NCBI GenBank assembly: GCA_030147845.1
Contig: JASBUN010000016.1
Coordinates: 50,163-114,162, forward strand
Direction of reading: 5' to 3'
DNA: 64,000 bases
Source: Gammaproteobacteria bacterium
GTDB lineage: Bacteria; Pseudomonadota; Gammaproteobacteria; JASBUN01
This document shows positions 9,566 through 19,892 of the stretch, piece after piece. Every line of letters starts with the position of its first letter. Position 1 is the stretch's first letter. Both the position numbers and the translations under genes were made by a program. Under the pieces are notes generated by a model. It ran no database searches. It worked only from the letters and a program-made list of their open reading frames with translations, and had not been told where the DNA came from.

Positions 9566-12019
9566 ATGTCCGACATGGATGGGAAAGAAAGCGTTCGGAT
9601 TCTTATCGTCGAAGATTCGGACGACGATGTCGTCCTTCTGGTTTCGCATATGGAGCGCACCGGACTCGCCGTCCAATGGCGGTGTGTCGATTCACCGGAA
9701 GGACTGCACGAAGCGCTGAAGCAAGATTGGGATATTGTCTTATCTGATTACACCATGCCGAAATTCTCTGGTATCGATGCGCTTTCCGCCGTTCGGGAAC
9801 ACGATGCGGACATCCCTTTTATCTTCGTGTCCGGCACCATTGGCGCAGAGCGCGCCGTAGCCGCACTGAAAGCCGGCGCGCAAGACTACGTTTTGAAGGA
9901 CCATTTGGTGCGGTTGACGCCGGCGGTGGAGAGGGCGCTTGCCGAAGCCCGTGCGCGACGTGAGCGTAAATTCGCGGAAGATGCGCTACGCAAGTTGTCA
10001 CAAGTCGTAGAGCAGGCGACTGAGAGTGTCGTCATCACTGACCACGAAGGTCGCATAGAATACGTCAATCCGGCCTTCGAGAAACGAACCGGCTACACCA
10101 ACTTGGAAGTTCGGGGACACACACCGGACCTTATAGAGTCGACCCCGGACGTTGCTTGTTTCCTCGATCGAGTGCGCGATTCGACGCCGTCTGGCACGCC
10201 GGTGCACGAGGTGGCTACCATCCGCACCAAAGACGGTGGGGAGTTTAGCGAACAACGCGTGATAAAACCGCTGATCAACATTGACGGAAATATTTCGAAT
10301 TTCGTCTTGACCGGGCATGATGTTACCGCTGGTGTTCGCGCCGAACGCGTACGCAGGCGGCTGGTCACCATTCTGGAAGCGACCCCCGACGTGGTCGTGA
10401 TTTGTTCCCCGGACGGAAATCTTCAGTACGTCAACAATGCGGGGCGCCAACTGATGGAAGTCGACGCTGAGCAAAGCCTGGCATCGCTACAGCTCGATCA
10501 ATTGTACGCCGCGGACGAGAAATGGTCTCTCTGCAACGAAGCGATGGTGGTAGCTTCCGGTGAAGGCGTCTGGACCGGCGAGTCGCAACTGCGTGGACCG
10601 GGCGGCATGCGAATTCCGGTGTCGCAGGTGGTGGTGGCGCATCGCAGCGAACAAGACGACATTGAATTCTTTTCCATCATCGCGCGTGACATACGCGAAC
10701 GTAAACGTTTCGAAGCCGAATTGCGTTATCAGTCGTCACACGATTCACTTACCGGATTGGCCAATCGACTGCTCTTATACGATCGACTTGAATCTGGATT
10801 AACGCGGGCGCGCCGCGGTGAATTTGTCGCAGCGATACTGCATCTTGATATCAATAAGTTTAAGCGCGTAAACGACAGTTTAGGCCCGGCGGCCGGCGAT
10901 GCGCTGCTTCGACAGATTGCGCACCGGCTGGAGGCTTGTGTGCGTGTCAACGACACGCTGGCGCGCACTGAAGGCGATGAATTCGTCATTCTGGCCGGCG
11001 AATTAACCAGCGACGACGACGTCGTCTCTATACTGCATAAATTGCGATCCACATTTATTACGCCGCATCGTGTGGCCGGTCGCGATATTTACATTACTTT
11101 CAGCGTCGGCATCGCCTTGTATCCGCGCGACGGATCCACCGGCGAAGATTTACTCCGAAACGCCGCGACGGCGACCACGCGCGCAAAGGCGGCGGGCGGT
11201 GGCGAGTATCGTTTTTACGCACCGGAGATGAACGAGCGTGCCAACGAGCTGCTTGCGCTTGAAGCCGGATTACGAGTGGCGCTGGAACGTGATGAATTCG
11301 AGTTGCACTATCAGCCGCAAATGAATATCAGTGACGGTCGTATCGTCTCGGTCGAAGGTCTGCTGCGCTGGAAGCACCCTGATTTAGGCTTGCTTGCACC
11401 TGGCGCGTTTATGCCTTTGCTTGAGGAGACCGGATTGATTATTCCGGTTGGCGAATGGGTGTTGCGCCAAGCATGCGCGGATGCGCGACAGTGGGCACTC
11501 GACGGGTTTTCGGGATTGAGTGTCGCCGTCAATGTTGCATCCCGCCAATTCATGGAAGAGCAATTCGTCGACATGGTGCTACAGGTTTTACGTGAGGAAC
11601 ATATTTTAACTGGTGTTCTGGAGCTGGAGATCACCGAAGGCACCGTTATGGAGGACGTCCAAGCCGCCGCATCGACGTTGGAGGCATTGGACGCGGCGGG
11701 CGTACGGCTCGCCATCGACGACTTCGGAACCGGCTATTCATCGATGGCGTATCTGAAACGTTTCCCGCTGGATACACTCAAGATCGATCGTGAATTCATT
11801 AAAGACTTGCCCGACGATCGCAATGGAAGCGCGATAACAACGGCAAGCGCGACACTGGCGCATGCTCTCGGACTCAGCGTGGTTGCCGAAGGCGTCGAGA
11901 CGGCGGCACAACTGAGGTTTCTCCACGATCTAAAATGCGATGTCGCACAGGGCTATCACATTAGCCATGCGTTGCCGCGCAGCGAATTACTGCAATGGTT
12001 GCGCAAGCGCATGAACTGA
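9566..12019 (+). CDS. Receiver-PAS-PAS-GGDEF-EAL c-di-GMP signalling protein
   Basis: Cytoplasmic protein of 817 residues predicted to control cyclic di-GMP. The receiver (about 10-125) has phosphoacceptor D61. Two PAS domains follow (about 140-260 and 265-380). The GGDEF domain (about 385-550) reads TEGDEF, so the first glycine of the signature is glutamate, while an RxxD inhibitory site (RVND) sits five residues upstream. The EAL domain (about 565-810) has EGL instead of EAL but keeps NVASRQF, EITEG, IDDFGTGYSS, LKIDREF, AEGVE and QGY, so phosphodiesterase activity is plausible. It follows the kinase and Rcp1-like regulator on one strand and is the likely output of that pathway. Confidence 0.93.
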   Translation: MSDMDGKESVRILIVEDSDDDVVLLVSHMERTGLAVQWRCVDSPEGLHEALKQDWDIVLSDYTMPKFSGIDALSAVREHDADIPFIFVSGTIGAERAVAALKAGAQDYVLKDHLVRLTPAVERALAEARARRERKFAEDALRKLSQVVEQATESVVITDHEGRIEYVNPAFEKRTGYTNLEVRGHTPDLIESTPDVACFLDRVRDSTPSGTPVHEVATIRTKDGGEFSEQRVIKPLINIDGNISNFVLTGHDVTAGVRAERVRRRLVTILEATPDVVVICSPDGNLQYVNNAGRQLMEVDAEQSLASLQLDQLYAADEKWSLCNEAMVVASGEGVWTGESQLRGPGGMRIPVSQVVVAHRSEQDDIEFFSIIARDIRERKRFEAELRYQSSHDSLTGLANRLLLYDRLESGLTRARRGEFVAAILHLDINKFKRVNDSLGPAAGDALLRQIAHRLEACVRVNDTLARTEGDEFVILAGELTSDDDVVSILHKLRSTFITPHRVAGRDIYITFSVGIALYPRDGSTGEDLLRNAATATTRAKAAGGGEYRFYAPEMNERANELLALEAGLRVALERDEFELHYQPQMNISDGRIVSVEGLLRWKHPDLGLLAPGAFMPLLEETGLIIPVGEWVLRQACADARQWALDGFSGLSVAVNVASRQFMEEQFVDMVLQVLREEHILTGVLELEITEGTVMEDVQAAASTLEALDAAGVRLAIDDFGTGYSSMAYLKRFPLDTLKIDREFIKDLPDDRNGSAITTASATLAHALGLSVVAEGVETAAQLRFLHDLKCDVAQGYHISHALPRSELLQWLRKRMN

Positions 12020-12301
12020 AATCCCCATTAGTACGCATAATGTATATTATGTTAAATAACATTCATTGGGCCAGTTATCCATCTAAGCGATTGGGCGTCG
12101 GCTGATCGGGCCTATTTTTTCGCCGATGGTTATCTCGCCGCCGCCGCGCCGGTTTTCACCCCCCCAGGGTCGATTTTCCCCGCTTCCGTAAGGGACAGTG
12201 GGCGGTACGTGTATTACACTTCAAAAACAAAGAGACAACGCAGGCCTGCGGCCGCCGCCTTTTTGCAACAATAAAATCGTCCAATCGTTAGGAGGCGTAT
12301 C

Positions 12302-13525
12302 ATGCTCAGAATGTCTGCTATGGCAGTTACCCTGACCTGCGCCGTGCTGTTGGCGGCGCCTTTCGCTCAAGCTAAAACTCTTACCATCGGCTTCACGACC
12401 TCCGAGACCGGCAAACTCAACGCCGACTCCAAACCCCAACTGCTTGGCTTCGAGTTATGGCGTGACCAGGTCAACACTGCGGGCGGCATCAAAGTAGGCA
12501 GTAAGCACTACAAGGTCGCGCTCAAATATTACGATGATCAGTCTTCCGCCGGTCGCGTGCAGCAACTCTACAGCCGGCTGATTCTGCAGGATAACGCGGA
12601 CTTCTTGTTCAGCCCCTATTCCTCGGGCCTGACCGCCACCGCAGCGGTGGTATCCGAGCAGTTTGGTAAGATCATGATCACCACCGGCGCCGCCGAGGGC
12701 AAAACCTACCGGCTCGGTAACAAACATCTGTTCCAGCTTTATACTCCGGCGGACAAATACCTCAAGAGCGCATTGGATGTCATCAAGGCCAAGTCGCCCA
12801 AGGCGAAGATCGCGCTGATCTACTCCAACGACGGCTTCTCCAGTGCCGTCGCCAAAGGTGCATTAGCCAATGCCAAGCGCATGGGGCTGCATGTCGTGTT
12901 TGATGAGTCTTACGCCTCGGACACCACCGACTTCGGGCCCATCATCAACAAGATTGTTGCCTCCGGCGCGAATGTGTTGATCGGCGGTGGGCACTATGCC
13001 GACGGTAGCACCCTGGCGCGTCAGCTCCATGACAAGAAGGTCAACCTGCACTTCATCTCGCTGCTGGTCGCCCCGGATATTCCCAAGTTCGCTAACCTGG
13101 GCGAGGCCGCGCTGGGCGTCACAGTGCCCTCACAATGGGAACATTCGGTCGGTTACAAACCTGACTTCGGCGTCGCGCCGAGCGCCTTTACCAAGGCTTT
13201 CGAAGCTAAATACGGCAATCAACCCGGCTACCATGCCGCCGGTGGCTATGCCGCCGGCCTGGTGTTGCAACACGCCATCGAAAAGGCGGGCTCGATCAAG
13301 ACCGCGGCGGTCACCAAGGCACTCAACGGTATGAACGCGATGACCTTCTATGGCCGCGTCCACTTCGCAACCGGCGCCGGAGACCACGGTCTGCAAATCG
13401 GCCACGACATGGTGCTTGCGCAGTGGCAGAAGGGAGCCAACAACAAGCTGGTCAGCCAGGTAGTGTGGCCGGCAAGCGCGCAGACTGCGCCGATTCTCTA
13501 TCCGCTGAAGACGTTTGCGCACTGA
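12302..13525 (+). CDS. livJ: Branched-chain amino-acid-type ABC transporter, periplasmic binding protein
   Basis: Solute receptor of the LivJ/LivK type (Peripla_BP_6), 407 residues. A Sec signal peptide ends at about AQA/K (residue 24), then TLTIGFTTSETGKLNADSKPQ opens the mature fold. SNDGFSS and the AFEAKYGNQPGYHAAGGYAAG block near the C-terminus are family-typical. AGGAGG-like ribosome site lies just before the ATG at 12302. It leads a complete importer operon: two permeases and two ATPases follow. Ligand may be leucine, isoleucine or valine, but this family also binds amides, urea and aromatic acids, so the substrate is inferred only. Confidence 0.9.
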   Translation: MLRMSAMAVTLTCAVLLAAPFAQAKTLTIGFTTSETGKLNADSKPQLLGFELWRDQVNTAGGIKVGSKHYKVALKYYDDQSSAGRVQQLYSRLILQDNADFLFSPYSSGLTATAAVVSEQFGKIMITTGAAEGKTYRLGNKHLFQLYTPADKYLKSALDVIKAKSPKAKIALIYSNDGFSSAVAKGALANAKRMGLHVVFDESYASDTTDFGPIINKIVASGANVLIGGGHYADGSTLARQLHDKKVNLHFISLLVAPDIPKFANLGEAALGVTVPSQWEHSVGYKPDFGVAPSAFTKAFEAKYGNQPGYHAAGGYAAGLVLQHAIEKAGSIKTAAVTKALNGMNAMTFYGRVHFATGAGDHGLQIGHDMVLAQWQKGANNKLVSQVVWPASAQTAPILYPLKTFAH

Positions 13526-13584
13526 CCGATGCGGTCGTCCCGGACCGCGCGGGCGGTCCGGGATCCGTTCAGGATATCACTAAC

Positions 13585-14448
13585 ATGTATGACCTCGTTG
13601 CCTCACTGGCCAGCGGCGTGCTGGTGGGGGCCATCTATGGTCTGGCCGCCATCGGCCTGAGCCTCATTTTCGGCGTCATGAAGGTGATCAATCTGACGCA
13701 CGGTGCGATGATTGCCCTGGGCATGTTTGCGCTGTATTTCTTCGTCTCGGTGCTCGGCTTCAACCCCTATGTATCACTGTTGCCTATCGTCGCCGGCGGT
13801 TTCGTGGTCGGCGTGATGGTGTACTGGATTGCCGTGAACCGCGTCATCGGTAGCTCTGATTTGATGAGCCTGCTGGCCACCTTCGCCATGAACATGATTA
13901 TCATCGGCGTCGGTACGGCGCTGTGGACCACCAGCCCCTATAACGTAGACTTCAGCCTGCCGGGCATTAGTTGGCACGGTTACACCATTCCCGGTACGCA
14001 GATCGTCGCCGCGGCGCTGGCCATCGTCATCGCCGGGCTGCTGTATGTATTTCTCTATCACACACGTACCGGTAAGGCTGTGCGCGCGGTCGCCAGCAAT
14101 CGCCAGGCCGCTGAACTCATGGGCATCCCTACCCGCCGCATCCTGGCCATCGCCTTCGGCCTGGGTATCGCCGTGGCCGGGGCCGCGGGCGCGCTGATCG
14201 CGACGCTGTTTCCGTTCACCATTCTCTCCGGCGGCAGCTATGAACTGAAGAGCTTCGTCGTTACCGTGCTGGGCGGACTCGGTAATCCCGCCGGCGCACT
14301 TGCCGGCGGCATCCTGCTCGGACTTATCGAAGGTGGCGTGGCGCCGTTTGTTGATGTGAGCTGGACGCCGGTGATCGAATTCAGTTTGTTCGTGCTGATA
14401 TTGATCGCCTTCCCGGCCGGACTGTTTCGAATCGGGAAAAATCACTGA
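13585..14448 (+). CDS. livH: Branched-chain amino-acid-type ABC permease, LivH
   Basis: Inner-membrane permease of 287 residues with the LivH opening YDLVASLASGVLVGAIYGLA and the conserved GVMKVINLTHGAMIALG. The cytoplasmic coupling region is NRQAAELMGIPTRRI. About eight hydrophobic helices are visible. The start at 13585 is chosen because the family begins here; an upstream in-frame reading from 13423 would overlap the livJ gene and adds no homologous residues. The stop shares one base with the livM start (TGATG). Confidence 0.92.
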   Translation: MYDLVASLASGVLVGAIYGLAAIGLSLIFGVMKVINLTHGAMIALGMFALYFFVSVLGFNPYVSLLPIVAGGFVVGVMVYWIAVNRVIGSSDLMSLLATFAMNMIIIGVGTALWTTSPYNVDFSLPGISWHGYTIPGTQIVAAALAIVIAGLLYVFLYHTRTGKAVRAVASNRQAAELMGIPTRRILAIAFGLGIAVAGAAGALIATLFPFTILSGGSYELKSFVVTVLGGLGNPAGALAGGILLGLIEGGVAPFVDVSWTPVIEFSLFVLILIAFPAGLFRIGKNH

Positions 14449-15410
14449 TGTACAAGCGACCCTTTTTCTGGATCGTGCTGGCCGTCATCGCCGCCTTCGT
14501 ATTGGTGCCGGGCATCAGCGGCGATGTCGGCCTGCGCGAGAGTTTGTTGCTGGGCGCGGTGTACATCGTGCTCGCCTCCAATCTCAATCTGATGATCGGT
14601 TACACCGGCTATGTCAATTTCGGCAACATCGCCTTCTTCGGCCTGGGCGGCTACATCGGCATGTACCTGGTCACCGCGCTGCACTGGTCGGTGTGGCTCG
14701 CGAGCGCGGTCGCCGGGGCGAGTGTGAGCCTGTTCGCACTGCTGCTGGGACTCGGTATCCTGCGTTTGCGCGGCGCCTATTTTGCGTTGGCGACCATCGG
14801 CATCAACGAGGCCGTCAAGGCCGCAGTATCGAACTTCTCACCGTTCGGCGGCGCCAGTGGCATGTATCTCTCATTCAGCAGCTTCGCACCGCTCGGCGGC
14901 CCCCGTCATGCGCTATGGATTATCTACTTTGCCATCGTCGTACTCATGGGGGCCTCACTACTGCTGAGCCTGGCGATCAAGAACTCCAAATTCGGCCTTG
15001 GCCTGTTCGCTATCCGCGAAGATGAAGACGCGGCCATCGTTCTCGGCGTACGCGCGCCCTGGTACAAGAGCGCCATCTTCGCCCTGTCGGCTTTTCTGCC
15101 GGCCATGGTCGGCACACTGTACTTCTTCAAAAATGGTGTCATTTTGCCTGAGCAGGCCTTCGATCTGACCTTGTCCATCGAGGCCATCGTCATGCTCATG
15201 CTCGGTGGCCAGGGCACCATCTTCGGTGCGGCCTTCGGTGCTTTTGTGTATGAACAGTTCCGTGGTTTTCTACTCGTCTCACCACTCTTCTCACAGTTCC
15301 AGTTGGTGGTCGCCGGCATCCTGCTGCTCGCTATCGTGCTGTTCCTGCCGGGCGGTTTCATGGGTTGGGTCTATCGCAAACTGCCCCGATTACGCAAGGT
15401 GCTGGAATGA
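14448..15410 (+). CDS. livM: Branched-chain amino-acid-type ABC permease, LivM
   Basis: Second permease subunit, 320 residues. NLMIGYTGYVNFGNIAFFGLGGYIG and GAYFALATIGINEAV are LivM landmarks, and the coupling segment is AIREDEDAAIVLGVRAPWYK. A glycine-rich LMLGGQGTIFGAAFGAF helix region near the C-terminus is typical. It forms the heterodimeric channel with LivH. One-base overlap with livH and four-base overlap with livG show tight translational coupling. Confidence 0.93.
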   Translation: MYKRPFFWIVLAVIAAFVLVPGISGDVGLRESLLLGAVYIVLASNLNLMIGYTGYVNFGNIAFFGLGGYIGMYLVTALHWSVWLASAVAGASVSLFALLLGLGILRLRGAYFALATIGINEAVKAAVSNFSPFGGASGMYLSFSSFAPLGGPRHALWIIYFAIVVLMGASLLLSLAIKNSKFGLGLFAIREDEDAAIVLGVRAPWYKSAIFALSAFLPAMVGTLYFFKNGVILPEQAFDLTLSIEAIVMLMLGGQGTIFGAAFGAFVYEQFRGFLLVSPLFSQFQLVVAGILLLAIVLFLPGGFMGWVYRKLPRLRKVLE

Positions 15411-16162
15411 GCGAGCTACTCAAGGTCAGCGAGGTGGGCAAAAACTTCGGTGGTGTGCGCGCCGTACATGCCGTGAGCTTTCACATCGACGAAGGCGAGA
15501 TCTTTGGTCTGATCGGTCCCAATGGTGCCGGCAAGACCACGCTGTTCAATCTCATCAACGGCGTTATCCGCCCCGATGCGGGACGCATTGTCTTTCGCGG
15601 CCAGGACATCACCGGCCTGCCTCCTTACCGCGTGGTGCGGTTGGGATTGGCGCGCACGCACCAGATCGTCAAGCCGCTCAATGACATGACGGTGCTCGAT
15701 AACGTCACCGTTGGCGCCTGCTTCGGTGCGGCGAACCTGGCGCTTAAAGCCGCACGTCCCGCTGCCCGTGAGGTGCTGAAACTCGTTAATCTCGATAATC
15801 GTGCCGACCAGCTCGCAGGGGAACTCAACATCGCCGGCAAAAAGCGTTTGGAGATCGCCCGCGCCGTCGCCGCCCGTCCCGCCCTGCTGCTGCTCGATGA
15901 GACGCTGGCCGGGCTCAACCCCACCGAGGTCACGCACATGATTGCGGTGGTGCGCCGTCTGCGCGACGAATACGGCATCGCCATCCTCATGATCGAACAC
16001 CTCATGCAGGTCATCATGGATCTGTCGGATCGCATTTTAGTACTCAACTTTGGCGAAATGCTCGCCGAAGGTCCACCGGCTGAAATTGCCAACAACACGG
16101 CTGTCATCGAAGCCTATCTCGGCGATCCCGACCTTGCGCACAAGATTCTGGGGACCGCGTGA
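15407..16162 (+). CDS. livG: Branched-chain amino-acid-type ABC ATPase, LivG
   Basis: Cytoplasmic ATPase of 251 residues. Walker A is GPNGAGKTT (about residues 37-45), Walker B is LLLLDE, and the family hallmark AGLNPTEV follows. The ABC signature is not a classic LSGGQ but LNIAGKKRLEIARA, a variant seen in the LivG subfamily. The C-terminal extension holds the LivG-typical FGEMLAEGPPAEIANN and AYLG. The start is the ATGA overlap with livM at 15407; the longer in-frame reading from 15365 lies inside livM. It pairs with LivF. Confidence 0.92.
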   Translation: MSELLKVSEVGKNFGGVRAVHAVSFHIDEGEIFGLIGPNGAGKTTLFNLINGVIRPDAGRIVFRGQDITGLPPYRVVRLGLARTHQIVKPLNDMTVLDNVTVGACFGAANLALKAARPAAREVLKLVNLDNRADQLAGELNIAGKKRLEIARAVAARPALLLLDETLAGLNPTEVTHMIAVVRRLRDEYGIAILMIEHLMQVIMDLSDRILVLNFGEMLAEGPPAEIANNTAVIEAYLGDPDLAHKILGTA

Positions 16163-16875
16163 GTCAATCGATACTGCAACTCGAAAACGTCGAATCCGGT
16201 TACGGTGAAGTCCAGGTGCTGTGGGGTGTGAGCCTCAGTGTGCATGCCCATTATCTCACCACCGTGGTCGGCGCCAACGGCGCCGGCAAGACCACGACAC
16301 TGCGTGCCGCTATCGGCAGTAACAAGGTATGGGCCGGACGCGTCGTGTTCGAGGATGACGACGTCACTGCGCTTTCCGCCCACGACAAGGCCCGACGCGG
16401 ACTGGTGCTGGTGCCGGAAGGCCGGCAGTTGTTCGCGGACATGAGCGTGGAGGAAAACCTGGAAATGGGGGCCTTCTCGCCGCGTGCGCGTACCCATTAC
16501 CGTAAAAACCTCGAACGCGTGTTTGGCTTCTTTCCGCGTCTTGCCGAACGACGCCAGCAAAAGGCCGGTACCTTCTCCGGCGGCGAACAACAGATGCTCG
16601 CAGTGGGCCGCGGCTTGATGGCCGATCCCAAGGTGCTGATCATCGACGAACTGTCGCTCGGTCTCTCACCTCTGCTCACGCAACAGCTCTTTGCCACGCT
16701 GCGCGAACTCAAGCAGGCAGGCCTGACCATCCTGCTGGTCGAACAAAACGTACACCTCGCCCTGGCACTGTCGGACTATGCCTATGTCCTGACCGAGGGA
16801 CGCGTCGGAATCGAAGGTCCCGCGCACGAGGTCGCGCAGAACCCGGATGTGCGTAAAGCCTATCTGGGTATGTAA
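16159..16875 (+). CDS. livF: Branched-chain amino-acid-type ABC ATPase, LivF
   Basis: Second ATPase, 238 residues. It starts at a GTG that overlaps the livG stop by four bases (GTGA). Walker A is GANGAGKTT (about 38-46), the signature is FSGGEQQMLAVGRGLM, Walker B is VLIIDE and the H-loop region is LLVEQNVHLAL. LVPEGRQLFADMSVEENL is the characteristic LivF Q-loop stretch. It completes a five-gene importer in livJHMGF order. Two hairpins follow the stop. Confidence 0.94.
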   Translation: MSQSILQLENVESGYGEVQVLWGVSLSVHAHYLTTVVGANGAGKTTTLRAAIGSNKVWAGRVVFEDDDVTALSAHDKARRGLVLVPEGRQLFADMSVEENLEMGAFSPRARTHYRKNLERVFGFFPRLAERRQQKAGTFSGGEQQMLAVGRGLMADPKVLIIDELSLGLSPLLTQQLFATLRELKQAGLTILLVEQNVHLALALSDYAYVLTEGRVGIEGPAHEVAQNPDVRKAYLGM

Positions 16876-16921
16876 ACGGCAGGAGATCCGGGGCGGTCGA
16901 GAACGACAAATCCCGCTTGCA

Positions 16922-16963
16922 GCGGTGGTTAACCGCAACCCCCCACGCACTACCTGCGTGGGG
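16922..16963. terminator. Two adjacent hairpins between convergent livF and SDR genes
   Basis: The first hairpin is GCGGT-GGTTA-ACCGC (16922-16936). The second is a perfect nine-base stem CCCCACGCA / TGCGTGGGG with a five-base loop (16941-16963). Both lie between convergent stops, which suits a bidirectional terminator, but no clear T-run follows on either strand, so intrinsic termination is not assured. Confidence 0.5.
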
Positions 16964-17012
16964 CCGAAGCCGATATCGCGCGCTGGCTGATAAGACACGT
17001 GAGGTCCTATCT

Positions 17013-17759
17013 TTACAACGTTTGACTGGTGGGCCGGTAAAGAATCTCATTTACGTCCACTTCGTCGGGTTGACTGATGGCGAATGCAACCATACGCGCG
17101 AACGAATCGGCCGGAATGGCGTGCTCCTGATAGAATTTGTGGACGTTATCCGAGATATCCGCCTCGCTGATGGAGTTTGGCAATTCGGTATCCACTGCGC
17201 CCGGCGAGATCACTGTCGTGCGCAGACGGTACGGCTTGACTTCCTGGCGAAGTCCTTCGGACAGCGCGCGCACTGCATGTTTGGTGGCTGAATACACCGC
17301 GCCGGCCGGCGTGACCTTGTGTCCCGCAACGGAAGAAACGTTAATGATATGTCCGGATTTTTGTTCTTTCATATAAGGTAGTGCGGCAGCGATGCCGTAT
17401 AACACGCCTTTGATATTCACGTCGATCATGCGGTCCCATTCGTCGATTTTGAGCCGTTCGAGCGGTGCGTGCGGCATGAGACCGGCGTTGTTGATCATGA
17501 CGTCGATACGCCCATAAGTTTGCACGGCTGCGTCCACCAGTGCTTTGACTTGCGTGTGATCGGTCACGTCAGTAGCAACGGCAAGCGCTTTGCCGCCAGC
17601 ACGGTTCAACTCGTCGGCCAGCGACTCGATGCGATCGGCACGCCGCGCGCCCAATACCAGGCTTGCTCCCTGTGCCGCAAGATATCGGGCAGCCGCCTCT
17701 CCAAGGCCACTACTCGCGCCGGTAATGACCACCACTTTATGCTGTAATGCTTGCGTCAT
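17013..17759 (-). CDS. Short-chain dehydrogenase/reductase (SDR), classical type
   Basis: NAD(P)-dependent oxidoreductase of 248 residues. The Rossmann motif TGASSGLG (14-21), the ARR dinucleotide-selectivity segment (residues 38-40, basic, favouring NADP), NNAG (90-93), the catalytic Ser in NVSSVAG and the YSATK active site (Y156, K160) are all present. PGAVDTEL is the usual cofactor loop. It resembles the YdfG/serine-dehydrogenase-like group, but the substrate is not known. An aldo/keto reductase gene lies 50 bases upstream on the same strand, so the two may be co-expressed under the divergent LysR gene. Confidence 0.9.
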   Translation of the reverse strand: MTQALQHKVVVITGASSGLGEAAARYLAAQGASLVLGARRADRIESLADELNRAGGKALAVATDVTDHTQVKALVDAAVQTYGRIDVMINNAGLMPHAPLERLKIDEWDRMIDVNIKGVLYGIAAALPYMKEQKSGHIINVSSVAGHKVTPAGAVYSATKHAVRALSEGLRQEVKPYRLRTTVISPGAVDTELPNSISEADISDNVHKFYQEHAIPADSFARMVAFAISQPDEVDVNEILYRPTSQTL

Positions 17760-17809
17760 CGCATTGCCCTTTCAGTTGCATCGTAAACAGGAACTTGAGT
17801 GCCGGCGGT

Positions 17810-18811
<1,002 letters not shown>

Positions 18812-18916
18812 TCATTGTGGATGCGCTAGTCACGAGCGCGATGACGAAAGCGTAGCTCTATCGATCTATGCGATTAAGTGCTATAAATAGGATGCTTTTA
18901 TTAGTGTGGCTTATAA

Positions 18917-19804
18917 ATGGCACGAGATAACTATAGCGACCTGCTTGCCTTTCTCGCCGTCGCGCGCGAGCGCAGCTTCACCAAGGCCGCCGCCAAGTTG
19001 GGTGTGTCGCAGTCGGCGCTCAGCCAGACCATTCGCGCGCTCGAGGAGCGCCTGGGCCTACGGCTGCTGACCCGAACCACGCGCAGCGTCTCGCCGACCG
19101 AGGCCGGCGAACGGTTACGCCGTACGGTTGGCCCTCGATTCGAAGAGATCGAGGCGGAGCTCGCCGCTTTGAACGAACTGCGGGACAAACCGGCCGGCTC
19201 GATCCGTATTACCACCGGCGAGCACGCCGCAAGCACCATTCTGTGGCCGGCGCTGGCGAAGATGTTGCCCGACTACCCGGACATTCATGTCGAGGCAGTG
19301 GTCGACTATCGTCTGACCGATATAGTCGCCGAGCGTTATGACGCCGGTATCCGCTTGGGCGAAGAAGTCGCGAAGGACATGATCGCTGTGCGCATCGGCC
19401 CCGACATGTGTATGGCCGTGGTTGGCGCACCGTCCTACTTCGAGCGGCGTAAGCCGCCGACTACGCCGCGCGACCTTACCTATCACGATTGCATCAATCT
19501 ACGGTTGCCGACTCATGGCGGCATGTATCTTTGGGAGTTCGAAAAGGACGGGCGCGAGCTGCGCGTACGCATTGACGGCCAACTGGTGTTCAATAACATC
19601 GCCATGAGGATGAATGCCGTCCTGGATGGATTTGGACTCGCCTACCTACCGCAAGACCAGGTCCAGCCCCATATCGACGACGGACGTCTCGTGCGTGTAC
19701 TGGATGACTGGTGCCCGCCTTTTCCTGGTTATCACCTTTACTATCCCAGCCGCCGGCAACCATCGCACGCCTTTCGCGTACTGGTGGACGCGTTGCGTTA
19801 TTGA
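18917..19804 (+). CDS. LysR-family transcriptional regulator
   Basis: Regulator of 295 residues with an N-terminal winged helix-turn-helix (FLAVARERSFTKAAAKLGVSQSALSQTIRALEERLG, with standard LysR recognition features) and a C-terminal periplasmic-binding-protein-like effector domain. YDAGIRLGE and the IRMNAVL-like GLAYLPQDQVQPHI region fit the subgroup often paired with aldo/keto reductases. It is divergent from the aldo/keto reductase gene and probably controls it and the SDR gene. The effector is unknown. Confidence 0.92.
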   Translation: MARDNYSDLLAFLAVARERSFTKAAAKLGVSQSALSQTIRALEERLGLRLLTRTTRSVSPTEAGERLRRTVGPRFEEIEAELAALNELRDKPAGSIRITTGEHAASTILWPALAKMLPDYPDIHVEAVVDYRLTDIVAERYDAGIRLGEEVAKDMIAVRIGPDMCMAVVGAPSYFERRKPPTTPRDLTYHDCINLRLPTHGGMYLWEFEKDGRELRVRIDGQLVFNNIAMRMNAVLDGFGLAYLPQDQVQPHIDDGRLVRVLDDWCPPFPGYHLYYPSRRQPSHAFRVLVDALRY

Positions 19805-19841
19805 ATTCATGCTTTGGTATAGACGCGGGTAATGTTAATTT

Positions 19842-19885
19842 GTCCGAATTCGGACTATAATTGCTACATTGTACGAATTTAGGAC
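19842..19885 (+). promoter_or_regulatory. Xre-RES promoter with palindromic operator
   Basis: A perfect 14-base palindrome GTCCGAATTCGGAC (19842-19855) is followed directly by a perfect TATAAT (19856-19861). A second, imperfect copy GTACGAATTTAGGAC (19871-19885) lies just before the antitoxin ATG. The two copies are 29 bases apart, close to three helical turns. This is the expected layout for autorepression by the antitoxin or the toxin-antitoxin complex. No strong -35 box is visible. Confidence 0.7.
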
Positions 19886-19892
19886 ACAGGGC

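Noticed and set aside
13774..14445. 223-codon minus-strand frame
   Set aside because: Antisense shadow of livH with low-complexity Asp/Gln/Arg content.
15416..16000. 194-codon minus-strand frame
   Set aside because: Antisense to livG, which has clear Walker motifs.
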